Below are positions 35,270 to 44,236 of a DNA stretch of 64,000 nt, one piece after another (positions within the stretch are counted from its first letter, which is position 1; the number at the start of each line of letters is the position of its first letter). The DNA is from Caenibacillus caldisaponilyticus (GTDB lineage: Bacteria > Bacillota > Bacilli > Bacillales > Sporolactobacillaceae), in NCBI RefSeq assembly GCF_002003465.1, contig NZ_BDDQ01000006.1, positions 62,001-126,000 on the forward strand, written 5' to 3'. A program made the position numbers and the translations under genes. The notes below the pieces were generated by a model that had not been told where the DNA came from, searched no databases, and worked only from the letters and a program-made list of their open reading frames with translations.

Positions 35270-35482
35270 ATGAGACACATTGAAGCGCCGATGGCGGGTA
35301 CGCTGCTGAGCGTTTTGGTGAAAAAAGGCGATGAAGTCAAAGCCGGCGATCAAGTGGCCGTTCTGGAATCGATGAAGATGGAAATCCCGATCGAAAGCGG
35401 GGCGGATGGAACGGTCGCCGAGATCAAAGCGGCAGCGGGCGATTTCGTCAACGAGGGGGACCCCCTCATCGTGCTTGTATAA
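35270..35482 (+). CDS. Biotin carrier protein of acyl-CoA carboxylase
   Basis: A 70-residue biotinyl domain protein, complete in itself, with the biotinylation motif ESMKMEIP (Lys36) and the mirror-image half-barrel repeats typical of the fold (GTLLSVLVKKGDEVKAGD and GTVAEIKAAAGDFVNEGD). It starts 2 nt after the biotin carboxylase stop with AAAGGAG upstream. Small stand-alone carriers of this kind resemble B. subtilis YngHB. Confidence 0.93.
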   Translation: MRHIEAPMAGTLLSVLVKKGDEVKAGDQVAVLESMKMEIPIESGADGTVAEIKAAAGDFVNEGDPLIVLV

Positions 35483-35612
35483 GAAGCGGCGTCTGATCCG
35501 TGGCAACGGCGCGCCGCTGCGCGTGCCGAAAGGGCGTCATCGGGGCGCCTGAGCCGGTCCCGAACACGGCCCGGCGTCCGATTCTACGCGGAATATGGCG
35601 AGGAGGGAAAAT

Positions 35613-37151
35613 ATGGACAATGCATTGGAACGGCGGCTCGCCGCTGCCATTGAAAAAATCGAAGCCGGCGGCGCCGAAAAATACCACCAAAAGCTGAAAG
35701 AAAACCGTAAAATGTTTGTCCGCAAGCGGTTGGAAGCCCTTTTTGACCCCGGGGCTTACCGGATCGAAGACGGGCGTTTCGCGAATTACGAAGCCGGCGA
35801 TCTGCCGGCTGACGGCGTCGTCACCGCCGTCGGCAAAGTCGGCGGACAGACGGTGTGCGTCATGGCGAACGACGCGACGGTCAAAGCCGGTTCTTGGGGG
35901 GCGCGCACGGTCGAAAAAATCATCCGAATTCAAGAGACGGCTCAGAAATTGAAGGTGCCGATGGTTTACCTCGTCGATTCCGCCGGGGCCCGCATCACGG
36001 ATCAGGTGGAGATGTTCCCGAACCGTCGCGGCGCCGGAAGGATTTTTTACAATCAGGTCAAAATGTCCGGCATGGTGCCGCAAGTCTGCCTCCTCTTTGG
36101 CCCGTCGGCGGCCGGCGGCGCTTACATTCCGGCATTTTGCGACATCGTCATCATGGTCGACGGCAACAGTTCCATGTACCTCGGTTCGCCGCGGATGGCG
36201 GAAAAGGTGATCGGCGAGAAAGTCAGCCTCGAAGAAATGGGCGGCGCCCGCATGCACTGCACCGTGAGCGGTTCCGGAGACGTGCTCGCCCGCGATGAAG
36301 AAGAGGCGATCGCTTCGTTTCGCCGTTATTTGTCGTATTTTCCCCGATATTATAAAGAAAAACCGAAGGCGGCGGTGCCGAAGCCGCCGAAAGCAGGGCG
36401 CCCCATCAGCGCGATCGTTCCGGAGCACCAAAACGTGCCGTTTGACATGTATGAGCTGATCGACGCGCTCGTCGACGAAGGCAGCTTTTATGAGATCAAA
36501 AAATTGTTCGCGCCCGAATTGATCACGGGTTTCGCCCGGCTCGGCGGAAAAGTCATCGGCATCGTCGCCAATCAACCGAAGGTGAAGGGCGGGGTTTTGT
36601 TCGTCGATTCCGCAGACAAAGGAGCGCGCTTCATCCACCTTTGCGACGCGTTCAACATCCCTCTGCTGTTTTTGGCCGATGTCCCGGGCTTCATGATCGG
36701 GACAAAGGTGGAACGCGCGGGCATCATCCGCCACGGCGCCAAATTGATCGCCGCCGTCAGCGAAGCCACGGTTCCGAAAATCTCGGTCATCGTCCGCAAA
36801 GCTTATGGCGCTGGATTGTATGCGATGGCCGGGCCCGCGTTCGAACCGGATTGTTGCCTCGCGCTCCCGACCGCCCAGATTGCGGTCATGGGGCCGGAGG
36901 CGGCGGTGAATGCCGTGTATTCCAACAAGATCGCGGAAATTGAAGATCCGCGGGAACGCCTACGTTTCGTTCAGGAAAAACAAGCGGAATACCAGAAAAC
37001 CATTGATATCTATAAATTGGCTTCCGAATTGATCGTCGATGACATCGTCCCAGGCCATGATTTGCGCGAAGAGCTGATCCGCCGTTTTGAACTCTATGAA
37101 ACCAAAGAGACGGCGTTCGCCGAAAAAAAACATCCCGTCTATCCCGTCTGA
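35613..37151 (+). CDS. Acyl-CoA carboxylase, carboxyltransferase subunit
   Basis: A 512-residue carboxyltransferase of the PccB/MccB type with two crotonase-like halves (about 1-260 and 270-512). It transfers carboxylate from biotin to an acyl-CoA. Notable stretches: MANDATVKAGSWGARTVEKI, VYLVDSAGARITDQ, GPSAAGGAYIPAFCD, and in the second half DVPGFMIGTKVE and YGAGLYAMAGPAFEPD. The ANDATVK and AGGAYIPA blocks resemble methylcrotonyl-CoA/YngE-type enzymes more than propionyl-CoA enzymes, but substrate is uncertain. ATG at 35613 has AGGAGGG upstream. No leucine or branched-chain catabolic genes are adjacent. Confidence 0.92.
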   Translation: MDNALERRLAAAIEKIEAGGAEKYHQKLKENRKMFVRKRLEALFDPGAYRIEDGRFANYEAGDLPADGVVTAVGKVGGQTVCVMANDATVKAGSWGARTVEKIIRIQETAQKLKVPMVYLVDSAGARITDQVEMFPNRRGAGRIFYNQVKMSGMVPQVCLLFGPSAAGGAYIPAFCDIVIMVDGNSSMYLGSPRMAEKVIGEKVSLEEMGGARMHCTVSGSGDVLARDEEEAIASFRRYLSYFPRYYKEKPKAAVPKPPKAGRPISAIVPEHQNVPFDMYELIDALVDEGSFYEIKKLFAPELITGFARLGGKVIGIVANQPKVKGGVLFVDSADKGARFIHLCDAFNIPLLFLADVPGFMIGTKVERAGIIRHGAKLIAAVSEATVPKISVIVRKAYGAGLYAMAGPAFEPDCCLALPTAQIAVMGPEAAVNAVYSNKIAEIEDPRERLRFVQEKQAEYQKTIDIYKLASELIVDDIVPGHDLREELIRRFELYETKETAFAEKKHPVYPV

Positions 37152-37153
37152 AT

Positions 37154-37181
37154 CGTCTCGCCCGGCGAGGCGTTCTTTTTG
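37154..37181 (+). terminator. Terminator of the carboxylase operon
   Basis: CGTCTCG (37154-37160) pairs with CGAGGCG (37166-37172), followed by TTCTTTTTG. Confidence 0.75.
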
Positions 37182-37269
37182 TCAACGAACGAGAGGCTGA
37201 CCGGCTTGGGCTCGGAATTGCAAGCCGTCCGCTTTCACAGTAACATGTTATCGAAAAAGGAGGCGGAGA

Positions 37270-38154
37270 ATGATGAAAATCGGCGTGATTGGCGGGGGAG
37301 CCGTCGGCCTTTTGATCGCGGGATATTTGAGCTTGCGGTTTCCGGTCACTCTATACGTCCGCCGCAATGCGCAAAAGCGGCTGTTGGCGGAAGAGGGCCT
37401 CACCGTCGAAAACGGGCCGGGAAGGATTCGCGGCTTCCGCGTCGCCTTGTCCGATGAGCCGTGGGAAGACGACGTCATCCTTCTGGCCGTGAAACAACAC
37501 CAATTGCCCGCCCTTTTGGAAAAGCGCGAACGGCCCGTCCGTCCGGATCAAGCGCTCATGTTTTTGCAAAACGGCGCCGGCCATCTCCGTCTGTTCGACC
37601 GGCTTGATTATGAAAATTTGTACGTCGGCATCGTCGAACACGGCGCTTGGAAGCGCTCGGACACGACGGTCGTCCATCGCGGCAGCGGCCGCATCTTGGT
37701 CGCCGCCGTCCGCGGCCGCCTCTCACTGTTAGATCCGTTGTTTCATGACGCGTCCTTCCCGTTTGTCCCGGCGGACGATTGGCGGGAAATCGTGAACCAA
37801 AAATGGCTGGCCAACGCGGTCATCAATCCGTTGACGGCCTTATATCGCGTCCCGAATGGGGCTTTGCTCGATAACGAGCCTTTACGGCGTGCAATGCGCA
37901 ACGTCTTCGACGAAGCGGTTCGCGTCATCGATGTGGGCGATCGCGAGGCGGCATGGCGCCGCCTTACCGCGATCTGCCGGCAGACGCGGGACAATCGCTC
38001 GTCCATGCTGCAAGACATCGAGGCCGGCAGAAAAACGGAAATCGATGCGATATTGGGCGAGGCGCTCGCCGTCGCCGAAGCGCGCGGCGAAAAGCTGACG
38101 CTCATCGATTTTCTTTATCACAGCATCTCGGGTTTGGAGAGAGGGAGGCGATGA
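37270..38154 (+). CDS. ylbQ: Ketopantoate reductase-like protein YlbQ
   Basis: A 294-residue NADPH-dependent oxidoreductase of the ketopantoate reductase (PanE/ApbA) family, step two of pantothenate synthesis. It has the N-terminal nucleotide-binding IGVIGGGAVGLLIAGYL (GGGAVG), the VKQHQL segment carrying a likely catalytic Lys, and the C-terminal helical domain with KWLANAVINPLTALYRVPNG and the substrate-binding NRSSMLQDIEAGRKTEID. ATG at 37270 (or the next codon ATG at 37273) follows AAGGAGG. It lies upstream of bshC as in B. subtilis. Confidence 0.92.
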   Translation: MMKIGVIGGGAVGLLIAGYLSLRFPVTLYVRRNAQKRLLAEEGLTVENGPGRIRGFRVALSDEPWEDDVILLAVKQHQLPALLEKRERPVRPDQALMFLQNGAGHLRLFDRLDYENLYVGIVEHGAWKRSDTTVVHRGSGRILVAAVRGRLSLLDPLFHDASFPFVPADDWREIVNQKWLANAVINPLTALYRVPNGALLDNEPLRRAMRNVFDEAVRVIDVGDREAAWRRLTAICRQTRDNRSSMLQDIEAGRKTEIDAILGEALAVAEARGEKLTLIDFLYHSISGLERGRR

Positions 38155-38239
38155 CCATTCCTGATTTGAGCACTGCGATTGGGGTACGGCCGCAAATTTG
38201 TTATACTCAAAAAGCGACTACAGAGAGAGGAAGAAGGTC

Positions 38240-39871
38240 ATGGAGATAAAAAAGCTGGATCTTCCCGAACCCTCCAAGCTCATGAACGATTACGTCCACC
38301 ATTTTGAACGGCTCTCCGCGTATTTTGAATATGATTACAAAAATCCGGAAATCTATCGGGAACGTCTGAACGATATCCGCAAATACGACTTTCAACGGGA
38401 AGCGCTCGTCGAGTATCTGGCCGCTTTCAATCGGAAATACGGCGCGCCCACAAACGTTTTGGCCAACATTGAACGCTTAAGGGACAAACGGGCGGTGGTC
38501 GTCGTCGGCGGCCAGCAAGCCGGTTTGCTCACGGGCCCGGCTTACACCATACATAAGTGTCTGTCGATCGTCCAAGTCGCCCGCCATTTGGAAACCACTC
38601 TCGGCGTTCCGGTCATCCCGGTCTTTTGGATTGCCGGCGAGGATCACGATTTTGCCGAAGTCAATCACGTCCACGTCTTCGAACAGGGCCGAATCCGAAA
38701 GATCGACTTCCGCCATCCCGATGCCGGCCAAACGTCGATTTCGCGCCTTGTCGTCGACAGGAAACAACTCGGCCGTTGGGTCGAGGCCGTCTTTCAAGCC
38801 TACGGTGAAACCGCACACACCCGCCCGCTCGTGGACGATCTGCTCCGCAAGGCGGCTCAATCCGACACGTTGGTCGCTTTCTTCGCCCAACTGCTCCACG
38901 ATTTGTTCGGCGACCAAGGGCTTGTCTTGTTGGACTCCGGCGATCCCGCGTTGCGCCGGTTAGAGGCGCCATATTTCAGGAAGCTCATTGAGCAGAGCGA
39001 AGCGATTTGCGCCAACGTGATGGAACAGCTTTCGTTATTGAAAGCCGAGGGCTACGGCTCCCCCCTTGATCAGCGCCCGACGAGCGCCAACTTGTTCTAT
39101 CATAATGAGCAGGGTGAACGCATTTTGCTGGACCGGGCGGAGTCGGGCGCCTTCGCCAACGAGAGCAAAGGCGTCAGGATCAGCCGTGAAGAGCTTTTCG
39201 CTCTCGCCGAAACCCGTCCGGAACGACTGAGCAATAACGTCGTGACGCGGCCGCTCATGCAGGAAATGCTGTTGCCGACCGTCGCCTTTATCGGCGGGCC
39301 CGGAGAAATCGCCTATTGGGCGGCGCTGAAAGGGGCGTTTCGCGCCGTCGGGCTCGTCATGCCGCCCGTCGTTCCGCGCAAACGGATCACCATGATCGAC
39401 CGCCGAACGAAGCGCTGGCTGGATGAAAAAGCCGTCGCGATCCGCGAAGCGTTGACCGGCGGCCTGAGCACGCGGAAAGAAGAGTGGCTTCGCAGCCAGC
39501 ACGATTGGGATGTCGACGCGATCCATCAGTCGGTTGTGGAAGCGGTCCGAACGGCTTACCACCCGCTCGGGGAACTCGCCGGCGCGGTCAGTCCCGCGCT
39601 TGAACGGATTCGCGAAAAGAATTGGCGGTTGATCGAAGAGCAATTAAATTTTATGAAAAAGGCGATCGATCGCGAACTGCGCCTTCGCCACGCCACCGAA
39701 CTTTCGAAATTTGATCGCGTCGAGGCGGCGCTGTTGCCGAACCGTCGTCCCCAGGAGCGGGTGTGGAACATCTATTACTTTATTAATTATTGGGGCCGGG
39801 ATCTCGTCGACCGCCTCGTTGCTCTGGATCTCGAGCCGTTTGACGGCTGCCACGCCGTCGTCGAATTGTAG
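38240..39871 (+). CDS. bshC: Bacillithiol synthase BshC
   Basis: A 543-residue enzyme proposed to add cysteine to glucosaminyl-malate in the last step of bacillithiol synthesis, the main low-molecular-weight thiol of Bacillaceae. Family blocks: GGQQAGLLTGPAYTIHK, PVFWIAGEDHDFAEVNHV, FIGGPGEIAYWAALKG, a C-terminal coiled coil (about 420-480) and the terminal NIYYFINYWG. ATG at 38240 follows GGAAGAAGG. A terminator follows. Its presence supports assignment to Bacillaceae. Confidence 0.96.
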   Translation: MEIKKLDLPEPSKLMNDYVHHFERLSAYFEYDYKNPEIYRERLNDIRKYDFQREALVEYLAAFNRKYGAPTNVLANIERLRDKRAVVVVGGQQAGLLTGPAYTIHKCLSIVQVARHLETTLGVPVIPVFWIAGEDHDFAEVNHVHVFEQGRIRKIDFRHPDAGQTSISRLVVDRKQLGRWVEAVFQAYGETAHTRPLVDDLLRKAAQSDTLVAFFAQLLHDLFGDQGLVLLDSGDPALRRLEAPYFRKLIEQSEAICANVMEQLSLLKAEGYGSPLDQRPTSANLFYHNEQGERILLDRAESGAFANESKGVRISREELFALAETRPERLSNNVVTRPLMQEMLLPTVAFIGGPGEIAYWAALKGAFRAVGLVMPPVVPRKRITMIDRRTKRWLDEKAVAIREALTGGLSTRKEEWLRSQHDWDVDAIHQSVVEAVRTAYHPLGELAGAVSPALERIREKNWRLIEEQLNFMKKAIDRELRLRHATELSKFDRVEAALLPNRRPQERVWNIYYFINYWGRDLVDRLVALDLEPFDGCHAVVEL

Positions 39872-39926
39872 CGAATGGTGCCGTGTCGTATCGTTCGGCG
39901 CACCGGCAAAAACAGACAAATTTTTT

Positions 39927-39960
39927 AAAAAAATCTTGCCTTCCGGGCAGGATTTTTTTT
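39927..39960 (+). terminator. Terminator of bshC
   Basis: AATCTTGCC (39932-39940) pairs with GGCAGGATT (39946-39954), one G-U, followed by a long T run and preceded by A run. Confidence 0.85.
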
Positions 39961-39984
39961 ATTGAGGAGAAATAAAAAAATAGA

Positions 39985-40018
39985 GTGGTGGAAAGTGGGG
40001 CATTGTGGTAAAGTAGGG
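39985..40018 (+). promoter_or_regulatory. MraZ-type operator repeats
   Basis: GTGGTG (39985), GTGGGG (39995) and GTGGTA (40005) recur at exactly 10-bp intervals, followed by GTAGGG (40013-40018). MraZ autoregulates its operon in other bacteria by binding spaced TGGGN/GTGG-type direct repeats just upstream of mraZ, so this is its probable binding array. The mraZ start is 22 bp downstream. Confidence 0.75.
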
Positions 40019-40039
40019 TTAGAAAGAGGGGCACGGGCC

Positions 40040-40471
40040 ATGTTCATGGGGGAATACCAACATACCATCGATGAAAAAGGAAGGATCATCATTCCTTCGA
40101 AATTTCGCGAGGAACTCGGTCAAACCTTCGTTTTGACGCGGGGGTTGGATCAGTGTGTGTTCGGTTACCCCATGGATGAATGGAAGCAATTGGAACAAAA
40201 ACTTAAAGCCCTCCCCTTCACCAAGAAAGATGCGCGCGCCTTTACCCGTTTTTTCTTTTCGGGTGCATCGGAATCGCAACTGGACAAGCAAGGGCGCGTG
40301 AACATCTCCCCCCCTCTGCGGGAATACGCCAAATTAGAAAAAGAATGCGTCATCATCGGCGTGTCGAATCGAATCGAGATTTGGAACAAATCGATTTGGG
40401 AAAGCTATTACGAGGCTTCGGAAGCATCGTTTGGTGAAATCGCCGAAAGCCTGCTCGACTTTGACCTCTAA
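40040..40471 (+). CDS. mraZ: Transcriptional regulator MraZ
   Basis: A 143-residue protein with two SpoVT-AbrB folds, each with the DxxGR signature: [20 protein letters not shown] at the N-terminus and [20 protein letters not shown] in the second half. It represses the division/cell wall cluster in E. coli and mycoplasmas and forms a ring oligomer. Start at 40040 (MFMGEYQ) or 40046 (MGEYQ); GAGGGG lies 8 nt before the first. First gene of the dcw cluster, 20 bp before rsmH. Confidence 0.96.
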   Translation: MFMGEYQHTIDEKGRIIIPSKFREELGQTFVLTRGLDQCVFGYPMDEWKQLEQKLKALPFTKKDARAFTRFFFSGASESQLDKQGRVNISPPLREYAKLEKECVIIGVSNRIEIWNKSIWESYYEASEASFGEIAESLLDFDL

Positions 40472-40491
40472 TCGGAAAGGTTTTTACGGCT

Positions 40492-41439
40492 ATGTTTGAA
40501 CATGAAAGCGTCCTGAAAAACGAGGCGATCGAGGCTTTAAACATCAAACCCGACGGGGTTTACGTCGATTGCACGCTTGGAGGCGGCGGGCACAGCGAGG
40601 CGATCTTGGAACGCCTGACAACCGGCAGGCTTTACGCTTTCGATCAGGATCCGGAAGCGCGCCGGGCGGCCGCCGAACGCCTCAAGCCTTTTCAAGAACG
40701 TCTCACCATCATTCCCCGAAACTTCCGCCATTTACGCGAGGAGTTGAACGCGCGCGGCGTCGACCGCGTCGACGGCGTCTTGTACGATTTGGGGGTTTCC
40801 TCTCCCCAATTTGATCGGTCGGAGCGCGGATTCAGCTACCGCTTCGACGGCCCCCTTGATATGCGGATGAATCCCGATGCTCCGTTGACGGCGGCCGACA
40901 TCGTCAATGAATGGCCGTATGAAAAGCTTGTCAGCATTTTTTTTAAATACGGAGAAGAAAGGTTCTCAAAAGCGATCGCGCGAAAAATCGAAGCGGTGCG
41001 CGCGAAAGAACGGATCGCGTCGACGGGGGCGCTCGTCGAAATCATCAAGGATGCGATCCCGCACGCCGCCCGCCGCAAAGGCGGACATCCCGCCAAGCGG
41101 GTTTTTCAAGCGTTGCGCATTGCCGTCAATGATGAATTGACCGCCTTTGAAGAATCGTTGGAACAGGCGATCGCCATGGCGAGCGCCGGCGGCCGCATCG
41201 TCGCCATCACGTTTCATTCCCTTGAAGACAGGATTTGCAAACAGATTTTCAATAAATACAGCAAAGGTCCGGATATTCCGCCGGGGATGCCCGCGCCGCC
41301 GGATTTTCATCCGGTATTGCGCCTCGTAAATAAAAAACCGATTTTGCCGACGGAAGAAGAATTAAAGAGAAATCACAGAGCCCATTCGGCAAAGCTGAGG
41401 GCCGCCGAGAAATTGAGAACGAATGAGGAGGAACGATGA
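40492..41439 (+). CDS. rsmH: 16S rRNA (cytosine-N4)-methyltransferase RsmH
   Basis: A 315-residue SAM-dependent enzyme that methylates N4 of C1402 in the 16S rRNA P site. Family motifs: [13 protein letters not shown], the SAM loop [35 protein letters not shown], and late ITFHSLEDR. Length standard. It ends 1 nt before the ftsL start, so translation is likely coupled. Confidence 0.97.
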   Translation: MFEHESVLKNEAIEALNIKPDGVYVDCTLGGGGHSEAILERLTTGRLYAFDQDPEARRAAAERLKPFQERLTIIPRNFRHLREELNARGVDRVDGVLYDLGVSSPQFDRSERGFSYRFDGPLDMRMNPDAPLTAADIVNEWPYEKLVSIFFKYGEERFSKAIARKIEAVRAKERIASTGALVEIIKDAIPHAARRKGGHPAKRVFQALRIAVNDELTAFEESLEQAIAMASAGGRIVAITFHSLEDRICKQIFNKYSKGPDIPPGMPAPPDFHPVLRLVNKKPILPTEEELKRNHRAHSAKLRAAEKLRTNEEER

Positions 41440-41440
41440 G

Positions 41441-41794
41441 ATGAGCCAAGTCGCGCGCCAAATGGCAGTCCATGAAGCCATAGAAAGACGTTCGCACGCC
41501 CGGATCCCGAGCACGTTCCCGAAAAAGCGCATAACGAAAGGGGAAAAATTGTTATGGTCGCTCGCGCTCGTCGTCGTCATGGCGCTGAGCCTCGCGATCA
41601 TCTCAATGCAGGCGCGGATTTATATCGCCAACCGCGCGATCAACGACGCGGAGGCGAAGATTGAAAAAGCGACGGAAGAAAACCAACGGCTCACCGTTGA
41701 AAAAACGAAGCTTTCCGATCCGAAACGCCTCATGGAATACGCGAAAAAACACGGTTACTCTTTAAACATCAACAACGTCAAAGTCATTAAATAA
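41441..41794 (+). CDS. ftsL: Cell division protein FtsL
   Basis: A 117-residue bitopic membrane protein: about 35 basic cytoplasmic residues, one transmembrane helix (about 38-60), and an extracellular leucine-zipper-like coiled coil (AINDAEAKIEKATEENQRLTVEK) that pairs with DivIC and binds DivIB. ATG at 41441 has GAGGAGG 9 nt upstream, inside the end of rsmH. In B. subtilis FtsL is an unstable, rate-limiting divisome part. Confidence 0.93.
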   Translation: MSQVARQMAVHEAIERRSHARIPSTFPKKRITKGEKLLWSLALVVVMALSLAIISMQARIYIANRAINDAEAKIEKATEENQRLTVEKTKLSDPKRLMEYAKKHGYSLNINNVKVIK

Positions 41795-41808
41795 GGCGTG
41801 GAGGACCC

Positions 41809-43962
41809 ATGTTTCCGCGGAAAAATAAAACGATCAATCGCTGGGCGGCCTTTTTGGCCCTTTGTTTTATGCTCGTCTTCGCGACCATTTTCGGTCGTTT
41901 CGTCTTTCTCGCCGAAGCGAAGGAAGTCGACGGCCACGATTTAGTCAAAATCGGAAAAAATAACTGGACGCAAGTCAAAGTCGTCGACGCCGAACGCGGC
42001 AAAATTTTAAGCCGCAACGGCGATGTGCTCGCCCGCGATGTGCCCGCCTACGATCTTTACGCCGTTTTGAGCCACAAAGCGCCGTCCTATGTCAAAGACA
42101 AAGAAAAAACCGCCCGTGAACTTGCGCCCATCTTGAAAATGAAAGAAACGGACATCTTGAAAATCTTAAATAAACCTCTGTATCAGGTCGAATTCGGCGT
42201 GCACGGGCAAAAGCTGGACGCGGACACGATGGAAAGGATCAAAAACCTTCACCTTCCGGGGATCGGATTCATCCGCGACTCCAAGCGCTATTATCCGAAC
42301 GGCACATTTGCCTCATACGTCATCGGATTCACCAATCATTTGGATGATGCGGACAAAGAAGTCGGCGTCCTGGGCATCGAAAAATCTTTAAACAGCTACC
42401 TCACCGAACAGGACGGCTTGATCAAATTTTACAGCGATCGCAACGGCGATATTTTGCCCGATGGCGTGAAAGATTTAAAAAAACCGAAGAACGGCGATGA
42501 CGTCTACTTGACGATCGACCGACGCATCCAGACCGTCTTGGAAGACGCGATGGATCGCGTCTACGAGAAGTATGACCCGAAGCGGATGATCGCGATTGTT
42601 TGCGATCCGAAAACCGGGGCGATCTTGGCGATGTCGGACCGGCCGACGTTCGATCCGAACGAGCGGAATATCCAGGGTTACACCAACGACGCGATTTCCA
42701 CGCCCTATGAGCCGGGTTCCGTCATGAAAACCTTCACGCTGGCCGCCGCCATAAATGAAGGGGTTTGGCCGGGCACCCAAACCTTCAAATCCGGGGCGTA
42801 CGAGGTGAAGGACGGTCGGTCCACTGTAGCGACGATTCACGACTGGATCCGCAATTGGGGGACGATTACTTTTAATGACGGGTTCATCCGTTCCTCCAAT
42901 GTCGCTTTTTCCATCGTCGAGGATAAATATTTAGGCCCGGACCGCTTTTACAAATACTTGGAACGCTTCGGCTTTACCAAAAAAACGGGTATCGATTTGC
43001 CGAAAGAAGCGGATAGCCGCATTAATTTCAAATGGCATACGGACCAAGTGATGAACAGCTTCGGCCAAGCTTCCGCCTTTACCGCCATCCAGATCGTGCA
43101 GGCGGCCACCGCGATCGCCAACGACGGAAAAATGATGCGCCCGTACATCATTCAAAAAGTCGTCGACCCCAATTCGGGCAAGACGGTGCTCGCCCATAAG
43201 CCCGCGGTGGCAGGGCGGCCGATTACGAAAGAGACCGCCGAAAAAGTGCGCGAATTGATGCGTAAAGTCGTCACCGACAAAAACGGCACGGGCACCCGTT
43301 ACAATCTGAAAGGTTACGATGTGATCGGAAAAACCGGTACCGCGCAAATTTCGATGAACGGCCAGTACCTGACGGGCGAAGACAATTATATTTTTTCTTT
43401 CTTGGGCATGGCGCCCAAAAACGATCCAAAGCTGGTCGTCTACATCGCGATCGACCGCCCGCACCTCAAACCGCTGCAAGCGGGCTCCGAACCGGTGTCC
43501 GAAGTGTTCAATCCGGTCATGCAAAACGCCCTGCAATATTTGAAGGTGGAGCCGACGCAGACGGACGCGACCGATCACGCAGCTCAAAAAGCCGTCCGGA
43601 TTGACGATTGGACGGGTAAACCGGTCGATGAGGCGGTCAAGGCGCTCGCCGGACAAGGCCTCCATCCCGTCGCCATCGGCAACGGCACGGTCCGAGCGCA
43701 ATTGCCGCAGCCCGGCGTTTCCGTGTTGCCGAACACGAAAATTTTACTGTTGGGCACAGGGGAAGAGCGGATGCCGGACATTACGGGCTGGTCGCTCTCA
43801 GAGGTGCTGCAACTTTCGCGGCTCACGGAGATGGAGACGGCCGTCACGGGCGATGGTTATGTCGTCAGCCAAAAACCGGCCAAAGGCGCCGCGATCGGGA
43901 GCGGCCAAGTGCTCGATGTTAAACTGAAACGGCCTTCAGGAGCCGCGGCAAAGGATGAATGA
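41809..43962 (+). CDS. pbpB: Penicillin-binding protein 2B (vegetative division transpeptidase)
   Basis: A 717-residue class B PBP: N-terminal membrane anchor (about 12-35), dimerisation/pedestal domain, transpeptidase domain with SVMK (Ser304, Lys307), the SSN motif in RSSNVAF and KTGT in GKTGTAQ, then two C-terminal PASTA domains (about 595-655 and 660-710). It cross-links septal peptidoglycan with FtsW. It lies 14 bp after ftsL and is followed by a strong terminator, separating it from spoVD. Confidence 0.96.
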   Translation: MFPRKNKTINRWAAFLALCFMLVFATIFGRFVFLAEAKEVDGHDLVKIGKNNWTQVKVVDAERGKILSRNGDVLARDVPAYDLYAVLSHKAPSYVKDKEKTARELAPILKMKETDILKILNKPLYQVEFGVHGQKLDADTMERIKNLHLPGIGFIRDSKRYYPNGTFASYVIGFTNHLDDADKEVGVLGIEKSLNSYLTEQDGLIKFYSDRNGDILPDGVKDLKKPKNGDDVYLTIDRRIQTVLEDAMDRVYEKYDPKRMIAIVCDPKTGAILAMSDRPTFDPNERNIQGYTNDAISTPYEPGSVMKTFTLAAAINEGVWPGTQTFKSGAYEVKDGRSTVATIHDWIRNWGTITFNDGFIRSSNVAFSIVEDKYLGPDRFYKYLERFGFTKKTGIDLPKEADSRINFKWHTDQVMNSFGQASAFTAIQIVQAATAIANDGKMMRPYIIQKVVDPNSGKTVLAHKPAVAGRPITKETAEKVRELMRKVVTDKNGTGTRYNLKGYDVIGKTGTAQISMNGQYLTGEDNYIFSFLGMAPKNDPKLVVYIAIDRPHLKPLQAGSEPVSEVFNPVMQNALQYLKVEPTQTDATDHAAQKAVRIDDWTGKPVDEAVKALAGQGLHPVAIGNGTVRAQLPQPGVSVLPNTKILLLGTGEERMPDITGWSLSEVLQLSRLTEMETAVTGDGYVVSQKPAKGAAIGSGQVLDVKLKRPSGAAAKDE

Positions 43963-43998
43963 AGCGCTTTTTAAAGTCCAGCTTATAAGGTATATAAG

Positions 43999-44024
43999 GA
44001 CGGCGGATCGCCCGCCGTCTTTTT
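43999..44024 (+). terminator. Terminator of pbpB
   Basis: GACGGCGG (43999-44006) pairs with CCGCCGTC (44012-44019), followed by TTTTTA. Confidence 0.88.
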
Positions 44025-44192
44025 ATTTGACCAAAGGCTGACGCGCCTTTGCCGTTTCCGTTTCGGCTGAATCCGTTTGATCGGCAACCGGGCGGATGGT
44101 CTTTTTCCCCGCTTTCATGCCTCAACTCGTTTAATCCCAACCTCCCGTTCGATCTCTCGAACCGGCGACCTGGTCTACCTTGTCCGCACGGG

Positions 44193-44219
44193 GCATATAG
44201 TGTGATACAAGCATACCCA
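44193..44219 (+). promoter_or_regulatory. Sigma-E-like promoter of spoVD
   Basis: GCATATA (44193-44199) and CATACCCA (44212-44219) resemble the -35 and -10 of mother-cell sigma-E promoters; the 12-bp gap is a little short. B. subtilis spoVD is sigma-E dependent. Confidence 0.35.
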
Positions 44220-44236
44220 GTTTGGAGGGGCACGAT

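Noticed and set aside
37241-37250. TAACATGTTA palindrome before ylbQ
   Set aside because: Short and single; no supporting elements for an operator.
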